A DNA stretch of 64,000 bases from Arthrobacter russicus. GTDB taxonomy: Bacteria; Actinomycetota; Actinomycetes; Actinomycetales; Micrococcaceae. Position numbers and translations under genes: made by a program. The notes below the pieces were generated by a model, which searched no databases, had not been told where the DNA came from, and worked only from the letters and a program-made list of their open reading frames with translations. Location: assembly GCF_031454135.1 (NCBI RefSeq), contig NZ_JAVDQF010000001.1, positions 3,224,001 to 3,288,000 of the forward strand. The letters run 5' to 3'. Of the stretch, positions 27,481 through 36,328 are shown piece by piece (within the stretch, counting starts at the first letter, position 1; each line of letters begins with the position of its first letter).

Positions 27481-27926
27481 ACTCGGCCAGTGCTGGCAAT
27501 ACCGCGGCCAAGCTGATCGTCGGTGCCGCGATCGTGGATGACCTCGCTGCGCCGAGCCGGATTCTGGTCGGCCGGCGAAGTGCTCCGGAGGCTCTGGCCG
27601 GGATGTGGGAGTTCCCGGGGGGAAAGGTCGAGCCCGGCGAGGAAGCGCTTGCTGCGCTGCATCGGGAGCTCCTCGAGGAACTCGGAATCACGGTTCGGGC
27701 CGGTGCCGAATTGGCCGCACCGGGCCTCCCGGCATGGCCGCTCGCGGGCACTGCGGTCATGCGGGTCTGGTTCGTGCAGATCGAATCCGGAGTTCCGACC
27801 GCACTGGAAGACCACGACGAGTTGCGTTGGCTGGATTTGGCCGACCCGGAGCCGTTGCGTGCGCTGCCGTGGATTCCGGCGGATGGTCCGATTGTGGCCG
27901 AACTCGTCCGGCTCACCCGGGGCTGA
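27477..27926 (+). CDS. Nudix hydrolase, MutT-like
   Basis: 149 residues. The Nudix box GGKVEPGEEALAALHRELLEELGI is complete (GX5EX7REUXEEXGU), preceded by SLAGMWEFP-like sequence (EALAGMWEFPGG) typical of MutT/8-oxo-dGTP pyrophosphatases. Nucleotide-pool sanitation is the likely role. No ribosome site precedes GTG 27477; a short leaderless ORF overlaps it. Confidence 0.88.
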   Translation: MNSASAGNTAAKLIVGAAIVDDLAAPSRILVGRRSAPEALAGMWEFPGGKVEPGEEALAALHRELLEELGITVRAGAELAAPGLPAWPLAGTAVMRVWFVQIESGVPTALEDHDELRWLDLADPEPLRALPWIPADGPIVAELVRLTRG

Positions 27927-27941
27927 AGTCCGAACCCGGGA

Positions 27942-28322
27942 TCAAGCGATTTTGTGCGCGAACCGCATCAGATTCCCGTCCGGGTCCACGTGGGCACCTT
28001 CGCGCAATCCGTACTCGGTATCCACCGGCAGGCTCGTGGGGCAGCGGATCTCGGCAGCATCCGATACCGCTTTCCACTGGGCCGCCAGTGCATCCGCATC
28101 GTCGACTTCGATGAAGGCCGAGGAAAAGTTGGTTTCCGGGTCGATGCCCGGAGCTTGCCACAAGTGGATCCGGATGTTGCCGAGTTTGGCGTAGGCATAA
28201 TCTTCATCGCCGTCGTATTTGGCGACCTCGAAGCCCAAGGCGGCGTAATGCCTGATCGACCGCTCTACGTCGAGCACGGGGAAGACCGGAGCAATTTGTT
28301 CGAAGGCGACGCTATTGACCAT
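27942..28322 (-). CDS. VOC/glyoxalase-superfamily protein (bleomycin-resistance type)
   Basis: 126 residues with two beta-alpha-beta-beta-beta modules: FPVLDVERSIRHYAALGFEV at the start and GAHVDPDGNLMRFAH at the end. This resembles BLMA-type antibiotic-binding VOC proteins, but many members have other substrates. It converges on the Nudix gene 15 bases away. Confidence 0.8.
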   Translation of the reverse strand: MVNSVAFEQIAPVFPVLDVERSIRHYAALGFEVAKYDGDEDYAYAKLGNIRIHLWQAPGIDPETNFSSAFIEVDDADALAAQWKAVSDAAEIRCPTSLPVDTEYGLREGAHVDPDGNLMRFAHKIA

Positions 28323-28328
28323 GTGCCG

Positions 28329-28334
28329 AGCCTA
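28329..28334 (-). promoter_or_regulatory. -10 element for leaderless VOC gene
   Basis: TAGGCT on the minus strand, 6 bases before ATG 28322. No ribosome site. Confidence 0.5.
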
Positions 28335-28442
28335 TCCCGCGCCCGACCAGGATTGCCAGCATATGTGCCCGGACCCGAACTGTGCCAGACTTGTCTTTTC
28401 GGCAGTGGTCGGAAGCCGGCAGTTTCAAGCAAGGAGAGCCAG

Positions 28443-28658
28443 ATGTCAGCATCGGGGCAGGATCAGAACGCTTCCACGGAGGACCATTCGGCCAGCGAGC
28501 AATCGGCCAGTGAAGACACGAAACGTAAGTTTCGGGAAGCACTGGAGAAGAAGAACGCGAAGCACCACGCAACCGTAGAAGCCTCGCAGAACACCAAAAT
28601 CAGCACCGCACACGCTTCAGCCGCGACGAAGCGTGAGTTCCGCCGCAAGAGCGGCTAA
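28443..28658 (+). CDS. DUF5302-domain small protein
   Basis: 71 residues, fully hydrophilic. A Ser/Glu/Asp-rich N-terminus is followed by DTKRKFREALEKKNAKHH, the DUF5302 core, and a basic Lys/Arg-rich C-terminus. No membrane segment. Function unknown. ATG 28443 has AAGGAGA upstream. Confidence 0.8.
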   Translation: MSASGQDQNASTEDHSASEQSASEDTKRKFREALEKKNAKHHATVEASQNTKISTAHASAATKREFRRKSG

Positions 28659-28687
28659 CCGACGGGCCTTCCCGGCCGGCAGAGCAT

Positions 28688-29917
28688 TCAGAAAAGCATC
28701 GGTTCGGCGGTCTGGCCGGGTGTCCCGTTTCCGGGCCGCCGACCAGGCCGCTGTCCGGTGCCGGCGGTTGGCCGGCTGCCGGAGTCCTGGTGGCTCCGGG
28801 GAGCCCGCACCGGCCAGCGCCCGGATTCCACGGGTTCCGGCAAGCTGCCTTCCGGATATCGGGCTTCTTCGACCCGCGCATCGAGCACCGTTCGGTGCAT
28901 GTACGCCTGGGTCCCGGCGAAGCCGTGCCGGGCTTTGGCAGCGTTGACCCGGTGCGCCAGCCACTGCCGGTACTCCTTCGGCGCGTATGATCCGGAGCCG
29001 AAGAGCCCGCGGTACTTGGGCACCAACTGCGGATAGTTCTTACCGAGCCAGGACATGAACCAATCCCGGGTGCCGCTGCGCAGGTACACTGCGCCGGCCG
29101 TGACGCCGGTGGCCCCGGCGGCAGCCAATGCGCCGAAGAGCGAATCCAAAGCTTCTTCGCTGTCCGTGAGCCAGGGCAGGATCGGCATGGCCATCACACC
29201 GCAGGGGAGTCCGGCTTCGCGCAGCTTTGAAATCAACGCCAGCCGGGCCTTGGGCGTGGGGGTGCCCGGTTCGATGACCTTGCCGAGAGCCTCATCGGTC
29301 AGCGCCAGCGAAATGCCCATGCCGATGGGTATCTGCCGCGATGCGGCTTTGAGCGCCGGGATGTCCCGGCCCAGCAGGGTGCCTTTGGTCAGGATCGACA
29401 GTGGAGTGCCGGAGTCCGCCAGCGCGGAGATGATTCCAGGCATCAAGGCGTAACGCCCTTCCGCGCGTTGGTAGGGATCGGTATTCGTGCCGAGTGCCAC
29501 GTGATGCCGCCCCCAACCGGGTCTGGCCAATTCGCTGCGCAGCACCTCCACCGCATTGACCTTCACCACCACCTGGGAATCGAAGTCGAGCCCCGGGTCG
29601 AAGTCCAAGTAGGTGTGCGACTTCCGGGCGAAGCAGTAAACGCAGGCATGGGAGCAACCGCGGTAGGGGTTGATCGTCCAACTGAACGGCATCGTGGAAG
29701 ACTCGGGGACTTTGTTCAACACGGATTTCGCGGCGACTTCGTGGAAGGTCACGCCGGCGAACTCCGGAGTCCGCACCGTGCGCAGAAACCCTTGCATCGG
29801 CAACAGCGCAGCTTGGCCGAGCGGTGCGGCAGCGTGCTCTGCTGCTGCCGCACCGGATTGGCCTCCCGGCAGGTCCAGAGCCATTTGGCGGGTGACGTCC
29901 TGGGATTGCCATCGCAT
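28688..29917 (-). CDS. Rv2578c-type radical SAM protein
   Basis: 409 residues. Cys88-x3-Cys92-x2-Cys95 (GCSHACVYCFAR) is the radical SAM cluster, followed by KVNAVEVLRSELAR and GTNTDPYQRAEGRY, which are shared with the SplB-like/Rv2578c group. The last 70 residues are a Pro/Arg/Gly-rich tail. The SplB relatedness suggests a nucleic-acid repair role, unproven. The start is ATG 29917. The promoter region carries two weak LexA-box-like sites. Confidence 0.85.
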   Translation of the reverse strand: MRWQSQDVTRQMALDLPGGQSGAAAAEHAAAPLGQAALLPMQGFLRTVRTPEFAGVTFHEVAAKSVLNKVPESSTMPFSWTINPYRGCSHACVYCFARKSHTYLDFDPGLDFDSQVVVKVNAVEVLRSELARPGWGRHHVALGTNTDPYQRAEGRYALMPGIISALADSGTPLSILTKGTLLGRDIPALKAASRQIPIGMGISLALTDEALGKVIEPGTPTPKARLALISKLREAGLPCGVMAMPILPWLTDSEEALDSLFGALAAAGATGVTAGAVYLRSGTRDWFMSWLGKNYPQLVPKYRGLFGSGSYAPKEYRQWLAHRVNAAKARHGFAGTQAYMHRTVLDARVEEARYPEGSLPEPVESGRWPVRAPRSHQDSGSRPTAGTGQRPGRRPGNGTPGQTAEPMLF

Positions 29918-29923
29918 GCTGTT

Positions 29924-29952
29924 ATTCGAACATAAATGCTATGCAATTTCAA
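29924..29952 (-). promoter_or_regulatory. Promoter of the radical SAM gene
   Basis: TTGAAA (29952-29947 on the minus strand), a 17-base spacer, and TCGAAT (29929-29924), 6 bases before ATG 29917. The -35 is good and the -10 is one base off TANNNT. This implies another leaderless message. Confidence 0.5.
29926..29941. promoter_or_regulatory. LexA-box-like site overlapping the radical SAM promoter
   Basis: TCGAACATAAATGCTA has a perfect left half and 3 of 6 in the right half (9 of 12 to TCGAAC-N4-GTTCGA). It overlaps the -10. Confidence 0.35.
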
Positions 29953-29958
29953 GCAAAT

Positions 29959-29974
29959 TAGAAAATGGGTTCTA
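29959..29974. promoter_or_regulatory. Second LexA-box-like palindrome upstream of the radical SAM gene
   Basis: TAGAAAATGGGTTCTA, extended to the palindrome TTAGAA-N6-TTCTAA (29958-29975), also matches 9 of 12. It lies just beyond the -35. Confidence 0.4.
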
Positions 29975-30141
29975 ATCATGGAAGCTCGCCGAACCGTGTC
30001 CGGCCGGCCCTCGGCGGAGTCGGGGAAGGGAACTGGCGGCCAGGCCAGGTCGTTACGCTGTGTGATGAGGGGCACATTATTCGCACCGGTTGGGGCTTGC
30101 GGCGGTCGACGCCGGACGTCCCGTGGACAAAGGAGACCACC

Positions 30142-31638
30142 ATGCCGAACGTGGCAAGCATTCTGCGCAATTCCGCGGCGGCTCACCCGGACGCTATTGC
30201 GATCAAGCTGGACGACATCGAGCTCAGTTACGCGGCGCTGGACCAGTTGAGCGCGAAGCTCGCCGGGATGCTGGCGGCCAAAGGGATCGCCAAGGGCGAC
30301 CGGGTAGCCATCGTGAGCCCGAACATCCCGCAAATGCCGGTGGTCTACTACGGCATCCTGCGCTACGGTGCGGTGGTGGTACCGCTCAACCCGCTGCTCA
30401 AATCCCGCGAGGTGGCGTACCACCTGCAGGACTCGCAGACCTCTTTGGTGTTCGCTTGGGAAGGCGTGCTGGCCGAGGTGGCTCCGGGCGCGGAAGCGGC
30501 CGGAGCCGATCTGATCAGCATCGACGCCTTGCTGATCCCGACCTTGTCCGGCCATGAAGCGCTCAGCCCGATCACTGAGGCGGCGGGGGACGACACTGCA
30601 GTGATCCTCTACACCTCGGGTACCACCGGGCGGCCCAAAGGGGCCGAGCTGACGCATTCGAATCTGCTCGGCAATGCCGAGGTCTCCCGGAGCCTGCATG
30701 ATGTCGGCGTGGGCGACGTGATTTTCGGCGGGCTGCCGTTCTTCCACATCTTCGGCCAGACCTGCGCGTTGAACGAGGCGATCATGTCCGGAGCCACGGT
30801 CACTTTGCTGCCGCGCTTCGATCCGGCCAAGGCCCTGGAGATCATCCAACGGGACCAGGTCACGATCTTCGAAGGCGTGCCGACGATGTACATCGGTTTG
30901 CTGCGAGTCCCGGACCGGGAACGGTTCGACCTTTCCAGTTTGAAAGTCGCAGTCTCCGGCGGCGCGGCGCTGCCGCTCGAAGTGCTCCGGGAGTTCGAAT
31001 CGGCTTTCGGGGCACCGATCCTGGAGGGCTATGGTTTGTCCGAAACGTCTCCGGTGGTCAGCTTCAACCAGCGGGACGGCATCCGCAAAGCCGGCTCGAT
31101 CGGCACCGCAGTGCGCGGTGCGCAACTGCGCATCATGAACGACGACGGCGAGCCGGTGGCGGCCGGGGAGGTCGGCGAAATGGCGGTGGCCGGGCCGTAT
31201 GTGATGAAGGGGTATTGGCGGAACCCGGAGGCCACGGCGGCCGCGATCCGGGACGGCTGGTTCTACACCGGAGACCTGGCCAGGCAGGACGAAGACGGCG
31301 TGTACTTCATCGTGGACCGCAAAAAGGACATGATCCTGCGCGGCGGCTACAACGTCTACCCGCGCGAGGTCGAAGAGGTGCTCTACCAGCATCCGGCGGT
31401 GGCCGAAGCCGCGGTGATCGGCCGTCCCGACCCGGACCACGGCGAAGAGATCATTGCCGTGGTGGCACTCAAGGCCGATGCCCCCGGTGCGGCACCGCCG
31501 GAGCAGCTGGCGGAGGAAATCCGGGATTTCGTCAAGGACCGGATCGCCGCTTACAAGTACCCGAGGGAGGTCCGGATCGTCGAAGCGCTGCCAAAGGGCC
31601 CGACCGGCAAGATCCTCAAACGGGAGATCAAGGCCTAG
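30142..31638 (+). CDS. Long-chain acyl-CoA ligase-like AMP-forming enzyme
   Basis: 498 residues. The adenylate-forming motifs are in order: YTSGTTGRPKGAELTHSN (P-loop, about 154-171), YGLSETSP (about 297), GWFYTGDLARQDEDG (about 373), DRKKDMILRGGYNVYPREVE (hinge, about 392) and the catalytic Lys in PKGPTGKILKREI. Fatty-acyl or aryl-CoA formation is expected. ATG 30142 has AAGGAG upstream. It converges on the SIMPL gene. Confidence 0.88.
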   Translation: MPNVASILRNSAAAHPDAIAIKLDDIELSYAALDQLSAKLAGMLAAKGIAKGDRVAIVSPNIPQMPVVYYGILRYGAVVVPLNPLLKSREVAYHLQDSQTSLVFAWEGVLAEVAPGAEAAGADLISIDALLIPTLSGHEALSPITEAAGDDTAVILYTSGTTGRPKGAELTHSNLLGNAEVSRSLHDVGVGDVIFGGLPFFHIFGQTCALNEAIMSGATVTLLPRFDPAKALEIIQRDQVTIFEGVPTMYIGLLRVPDRERFDLSSLKVAVSGGAALPLEVLREFESAFGAPILEGYGLSETSPVVSFNQRDGIRKAGSIGTAVRGAQLRIMNDDGEPVAAGEVGEMAVAGPYVMKGYWRNPEATAAAIRDGWFYTGDLARQDEDGVYFIVDRKKDMILRGGYNVYPREVEEVLYQHPAVAEAAVIGRPDPDHGEEIIAVVALKADAPGAAPPEQLAEEIRDFVKDRIAAYKYPREVRIVEALPKGPTGKILKREIKA

Positions 31639-31670
31639 CCGGGCCCAGTGGACTGCTCCGGCGGCTCAGT

Positions 31671-32342
31671 TCAGACCAGTTCCCAGGTTGCGGTGACACT
31701 CGCGCCGACACTGCTTTCGCCGGCTTCGATCGGCATCGCGACCTCTGCGGCATAGGACATCCGGCGCATCGGCACCGGTCCGGAGCCGGTGTCCTGACCC
31801 TCCGAGATGGCCAGCACCCGGCCCAGTTTCCGGCCGGCCAACTCGGCAAAATGGTTGGCATTGCGGGCCGCATCGGCCCAAGCCAAGGTCCGGGCCTGTT
31901 CGGCGACCTCGCCGGGATCGGAGATTTCCGGCTGCAAGCCGTTGAGCCGGACGTCGTTGCCGCCGGCTTCGACGATTTTCGCAATCACCTGCTGCGCGCT
32001 GTCAGAAGCTCCGTCCTTGAAGCCCATCCGGACGGTCAAGGTGCTGGAGCAGGTGTAGCCGGTGACCACATTGCCCTTGTCCTCCTGCCATACGGTTTCG
32101 GAGCGCAGCGAAAGGCCGCTGGTGGCGCTGTCTTTGCGTTCGACGTCGGCTGCGGCCAAAGCCTGCTGCACCGCCTGCATCGAACGGGCCGCATCCTGAT
32201 AGGCGCCCACCAAAGTGCGGCGGCTGACCTCCACGCTGATATTGAGCGTCAGCACGTCGGGGGCTTGGCTGGCCCGTCCGTGGCCGGTCACGGTGACGGT
32301 GTTGTTCGGGCTGTACTGATCCATTGGGTTGTTCTGGTCCAT
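31671..32342 (-). CDS. SIMPL-domain (DUF541) protein
   Basis: 223 residues. The SIMPL fold is seen from TVTVTGHGRASQAPDVLTLNISVEVS through DVRLNGLQPEI to the end. Most family members are exported, but here the N-terminus (MDQNNPMDQYSPNN) is polar with no signal peptide, so it should be cytoplasmic unless exported otherwise. The start is ATG 32342 with GGAG upstream. Function unknown. Confidence 0.82.
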   Translation of the reverse strand: MDQNNPMDQYSPNNTVTVTGHGRASQAPDVLTLNISVEVSRRTLVGAYQDAARSMQAVQQALAAADVERKDSATSGLSLRSETVWQEDKGNVVTGYTCSSTLTVRMGFKDGASDSAQQVIAKIVEAGGNDVRLNGLQPEISDPGEVAEQARTLAWADAARNANHFAELAGRKLGRVLAISEGQDTGSGPVPMRRMSYAAEVAMPIEAGESSVGASVTATWELV

Positions 32343-32554
32343 CGGAACTCCTGTCAGTGGGGCTGATGACTCCCACGCTAACCGTCGGAGCTGGGCTTTC
32401 CCAGTGCTCCGCGACGGCTTCCGCTCACCGCGAAGCCGAGCCGCCCGCCCGCGGCGGCTGCCCGGGCGGGCAGATCCGCATGGCAGATTCACGGCTGGGC
32501 GGTCGGAATGAATAGACTAATGGCGGCATTCCCACGACCAAGGTGCGTTCTCCT

Positions 32555-33619
32555 ATGACCGAACAACTCCCGGCGGACCCCGCCGTCCCCGAACCGACCG
32601 ACGAGGCGGGCCTGGCGCTCGCCGTTGGCAACGCGCTCGCCGCGATCGCCGAGGCCGGCGATTTGGCGCAGCTCAAGGCTGCCCGGTTGGCGCACACCGG
32701 TGAAAAATCACCGCTGAGCCTGGCCAACCGCGGCATCAAAGACCTCGCCAAGGAACTCAAGGCGACCGCCGGCAAGCTCATGGGCACGGCCCGTGGGCAG
32801 GTCAACCAGGCACTCGCCGCGCGAACCGAAATCCTGGAAGCCGAAGCTGCCGAACGGATCCTGGTCGAAGAAGCCGTCGACGTCACGGCTGCTCCACGCC
32901 GCCGCCGGGCCGGTGCCCGGCACCCGTTGTCCACCTTGCAGGAACGGGTCAGCGACATCTTCGTCGGGATGGGCTGGGAAATCGCCGAAGGCCCGGAACT
33001 CGAATCCGAGTGGTTCAACTTCGACGCGCTGAACTTCAAGCCGGACCACCCGGCCCGGGAATTGCAGGACACCTTCTTCGTGGAGCCGCCGGAAGCGCAT
33101 CTGCTGCTCCGCACGCACACTTCGCCGGTGCAGGTCCGTTCGATGCTCGAACGCGAGCTGCCGATCTACGTGCTGTGCCCGGGCAAGACCTTCCGTACCG
33201 ACGAACTCGATGCCACGCACACTCCGGTGTTCCACCAGTTCGAGGGCTTGGCGATCGACAAGAACCTGACCATGGCGGATCTGCGTGGCACCCTGGAGCA
33301 CTTCGCCCGGCAGATGTTCGGCGACGATGCGCAGATCCGGTTGCGGCCGAACTACTTCCCGTTCACCGAACCCTCCGCCGAGCTGGACATCTGGCACCCG
33401 GGCGCGAAGGGCGGTCCGCGCTGGATCGAATGGGGCGGTTGCGGCATGGTGAACCGGAACGTGCTCCGCGCCGCCGGCATCGACCCGGAAGAATATTCGG
33501 GCTTCGCCTTCGGCATGGGCATCGAACGGACCCTGATGTTCCGCAACGAAGTCTCCGACATGCGCGAAATGATCGAAGGCGACATCCGCTTCAGCCAGCA
33601 CTTCGGGATGCAGATTTGA
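32555..33619 (+). CDS. pheS: Phenylalanyl-tRNA synthetase alpha subunit
   Basis: 354 residues. An N-terminal coiled-coil arm (about 1-95) is followed by the class II catalytic domain: motif 1 near [18 protein letters not shown], motif 2 [24 protein letters not shown], and motif 3 [14 protein letters not shown]. It charges tRNA-Phe as an alpha2beta2 enzyme with PheT. ATG 32555 is chosen (AAGGTG 9 bases upstream); GTG 32543 is in frame. No T-box leader is seen upstream. Confidence 0.96.
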   Translation: MTEQLPADPAVPEPTDEAGLALAVGNALAAIAEAGDLAQLKAARLAHTGEKSPLSLANRGIKDLAKELKATAGKLMGTARGQVNQALAARTEILEAEAAERILVEEAVDVTAAPRRRRAGARHPLSTLQERVSDIFVGMGWEIAEGPELESEWFNFDALNFKPDHPARELQDTFFVEPPEAHLLLRTHTSPVQVRSMLERELPIYVLCPGKTFRTDELDATHTPVFHQFEGLAIDKNLTMADLRGTLEHFARQMFGDDAQIRLRPNYFPFTEPSAELDIWHPGAKGGPRWIEWGGCGMVNRNVLRAAGIDPEEYSGFAFGMGIERTLMFRNEVSDMREMIEGDIRFSQHFGMQI

Positions 33620-33638
33620 AAGAGAGAGTTGTCTAATC

Positions 33639-36182
33639 ATGCGTATACCTTTGTCATGGCTGCGTGAGTTCGCCGCCGTCCCCGCCGAGGCCAGTGCCGA
33701 GGACGTGATGGCCGATCTGGTCCGCGTCGGGTTGGAAGAAGAGGCCGTGCACCGGCCCACCGACTCGCTTTCCGGACCGATCGTGGTCGGCCAAGTGATC
33801 TCGATCGTGAAAGAACCGCAGAGCAACGGCAAGACCATCAACTGGTGCCAGGTGCGGGTCGTGCCGGAGGGCCAGGCCCAAACGCTCCAAGCCGAAGGGA
33901 TCTCGCCCGACGGCGTGCAGGGCATCGTCTGCGGTGCGCACAATTTCGTCGAAGGCGACAAAGTCATCGTGACGTTGCCGGGTGCCGTGCTGCCGGGCGA
34001 CTTCCGAATTTCGCCGCGAAAAACCTACGGCCACACCTCGGCCGGCATGATCGCCTCGTCCCGGGAGCTCGGCATCGGCCAAGACCACGACGGCATCGTG
34101 GTGCTTTCCAGCTGGGGTTTGGATCCTGAACCCGGTACCGATGTCTACGGCTTGCTCGGTCTGGACGACCAGGCCGCCGAGGTCAATGTGACCCCGGACC
34201 GCGGCTATGCGTTTTCGATCCGCGGCATCGCCCGGGAGTATGCGCATGCCACCGGCACCGAGTTCACCGATCCTGCATCCTTGCCGGTGGTGGCGCCGGC
34301 GGACGGACAGGGCTACCCGGTGCGGCTCGAAGACGGGACTCCGGTCTACGGCAAGCCGGGGGCGGACCGGTTCGTGGCCCGGGTGGTCCGGGGCATCGAC
34401 ATGTCGATCCCGACTCCGCAGTGGATGGTCTCCCGGTTGCGGCTGGCCGGAATCCGCTCGATTTCGCTGCCCGTGGACATTTCCAATTACGTGATGTGGG
34501 AGCTCGGCCAACCGCTGCACTTCTACGATCTGGACCAGCTCTCCGGACCGATCGTGGTCCGCCGGGCGGTTGCGGGGGAGTCGTTGCGCACCCTGGACGG
34601 CAAGGACCGCGCGCTCGACGCCGAAGATCTGGTGATCACCGACGATTCCGGCGTGATCGGCATCGCCGGAGTGATGGGCGGCGCGGCGACCGAGGTCTCC
34701 GCGAGCACGACGGATGTGCTGATCGAAGCCGCGCACTTCGAGGCGGTGTCCATTGCGCGCAGCCGGCGGCGGCACAAGTTGCCTTCCGAGGCGTCCAAAC
34801 GCTTCGAACGCGGGGTGGACCCGTTGGTCGCCGATGTGGCCGCCCAGCGTGCGGTCGATTTGCTGGTCGATTTGGCCGGCGGCAGCGCAGACCCGCACGG
34901 GACCGATGTCTTCCCGGAATTCCAGGCCGCTACGATCGGCTTCGAAGCCGGCTACCCGGCCCGCCGGGTCGGCATCCAATTCACCGCGGAACAGATCGAA
35001 GGCACGCTCCGGGACCTCGGCGCGACGGTTTCGGTTTCCGACGGCATTTACGGCGTGACCGTGCCGTCCTGGCGCCCTGATCTGGAGACCCCGGACGACC
35101 TGGCCGAGGAAATTGCCCGGCTGGTCGGCTACGACAAGATTCCCTCCACACTTCCTGTTGCCCCGCCTGGCCGTGGTCTGAGCCGGCTGCAGCAACAGCG
35201 CCGTCTGATGCTCCAGTCGCTCGCCGATTCCGGGCTGACCGAGGTGCTTGCCTACCCGTTCGTTTCGAAGGCGATGAACGGGACCTTCGGTGCGGCCGAG
35301 GCCGGTGCCGAAGTGCCGGCGGTGAAACTCGCGAATCCGATCAGCGAGGAATTCGGCTTCCTCCGGACCTCGGTGCTGCCTGGGTTGCTCGAGGTGGCCA
35401 AACGCAATGTCTCCCGGGGTTTCCGGGACCTGGCGTTGTTCGAAGCCGGCGCGGTGTTCCGGCCCGGTTCGACCATGGGCACGGCGTCGATTCCGCCGCT
35501 CGGCGTGAAGCCTTCGGACGAAGTCCTCGACGCCTTGTACGACGGGATTCCGGAGCAGCCGTTGCATGTGGCCGCGGTGCTCACCGGGCATGATTCGCCC
35601 GAGGCGCCAGGGCACACGCCGCGTGTCTGGGACTATGCGGACGCAATCGACGTGGCCAGGTTGGCCGCCGAGGTGCTCGGTGTGGACCTGGTGGCGGTCC
35701 AGGGCCAGCACCAGGCCTTCCATCCCGGCCGGACGGCGCGCTTGGAGCTGCGCGACGGCGGATTGCTCGGTTACGCCGGCGAGCTGCATCCGAAGCTCCT
35801 GGCCGGATCCGATCTTCCGGCGCGGACCGTCGCCGTGGAGTTCGACGCCGAGGCGCTCATCGAAGCTGCTGCGGACGTGATCGTGGCCAAGCCGCTGTCG
35901 ACTTTCCCGGTGGCGACCCAAGACGTAGCCCTGGTGGTCGACGCCGGCCTGCCCGCCGGCGAGGTGCTCGAAGTGCTGCGTTCCGGGGCCGGGGAGTTGC
36001 TCGAGGACGTCGCGCTGTTCGACGACTACCGCGGACCGAATGTCGCCGAAGGCAAGAAGTCGCTGGCCTTCGGTCTGCGCTTCCGGGCCGCGGACCGGAC
36101 CCTGACCGCGGAGGATGCGACCGCGGCCAAAGCTGCGGCCGTTGCCGCTGCGGCCGAGGCCTTCGGAGCGGTGCAACGCTGA
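33639..36182 (+). CDS. pheT: Phenylalanyl-tRNA synthetase beta subunit
   Basis: 847 residues, 19 bases after pheS. Domains in order: N-terminal MRIPLSWLREF, EMAP-type tRNA-binding domain (about 40-165), B3/B4 editing region (about 220-400), B5 (about 440-510), catalytic-like core, and the ferredoxin-fold anticodon-binding domain (about 755-845, PLSTFPVATQDVALVVD). GAGAGAG precedes ATG 33639. It ends at a cluster of alternative hairpins. Confidence 0.96.
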   Translation: MRIPLSWLREFAAVPAEASAEDVMADLVRVGLEEEAVHRPTDSLSGPIVVGQVISIVKEPQSNGKTINWCQVRVVPEGQAQTLQAEGISPDGVQGIVCGAHNFVEGDKVIVTLPGAVLPGDFRISPRKTYGHTSAGMIASSRELGIGQDHDGIVVLSSWGLDPEPGTDVYGLLGLDDQAAEVNVTPDRGYAFSIRGIAREYAHATGTEFTDPASLPVVAPADGQGYPVRLEDGTPVYGKPGADRFVARVVRGIDMSIPTPQWMVSRLRLAGIRSISLPVDISNYVMWELGQPLHFYDLDQLSGPIVVRRAVAGESLRTLDGKDRALDAEDLVITDDSGVIGIAGVMGGAATEVSASTTDVLIEAAHFEAVSIARSRRRHKLPSEASKRFERGVDPLVADVAAQRAVDLLVDLAGGSADPHGTDVFPEFQAATIGFEAGYPARRVGIQFTAEQIEGTLRDLGATVSVSDGIYGVTVPSWRPDLETPDDLAEEIARLVGYDKIPSTLPVAPPGRGLSRLQQQRRLMLQSLADSGLTEVLAYPFVSKAMNGTFGAAEAGAEVPAVKLANPISEEFGFLRTSVLPGLLEVAKRNVSRGFRDLALFEAGAVFRPGSTMGTASIPPLGVKPSDEVLDALYDGIPEQPLHVAAVLTGHDSPEAPGHTPRVWDYADAIDVARLAAEVLGVDLVAVQGQHQAFHPGRTARLELRDGGLLGYAGELHPKLLAGSDLPARTVAVEFDAEALIEAAADVIVAKPLSTFPVATQDVALVVDAGLPAGEVLEVLRSGAGELLEDVALFDDYRGPNVAEGKKSLAFGLRFRAADRTLTAEDATAAKAAAVAAAAEAFGAVQR

Positions 36183-36183
36183 G

Positions 36184-36209
36184 CTTGACCGGCACTCTTG
36201 ACCGGCACT
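36184..36209. repeat. 13-base tandem repeat after pheT
   Basis: CTTGACCGGCACT occurs twice, head to tail (36184-36196 and 36197-36209), directly after the pheT stop. Confidence 0.8.
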
Positions 36210-36213
36210 ATCG

Positions 36214-36292
36214 CGGTTCTGTCCCACTGAGTGCGTCTGCCCGGTGGGACAGAACCGGTCGGTCCCACCGAATGCATTGACTCAGTGGGACC
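36214..36292. terminator. Two hairpins with alternative pairing after pheT
   Basis: Hairpin A: CGGTTCTGTCCCAC (36214-36227) with GTGGGACAGAACCG (36244-36257). Hairpin B: GGTCCCAC (36261-36268) with GTGGGACC (36285-36292). The left arm of A can instead pair over 12 bases with the right arm of B (36221-36232 with 36280-36291), so the folds exclude each other. Probably the pheST terminator. Confidence 0.6.
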
Positions 36293-36328
36293 GGGTGCAG
36301 GATGATCCGGGCGGAGGTTCGGACCGGG

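Noticed and set aside
32343-32554. Possible T-box or attenuator upstream of pheS
   Set aside because: No specifier loop, no T-box core sequence and no leader peptide rich in Phe codons.
33654-36227. 857-codon open frame on the minus strand opposite pheT
   Set aside because: It mirrors a certain gene; its translation is Arg/Gly/His-rich low-complexity sequence without motifs, as expected for the antisense of high-GC codons.
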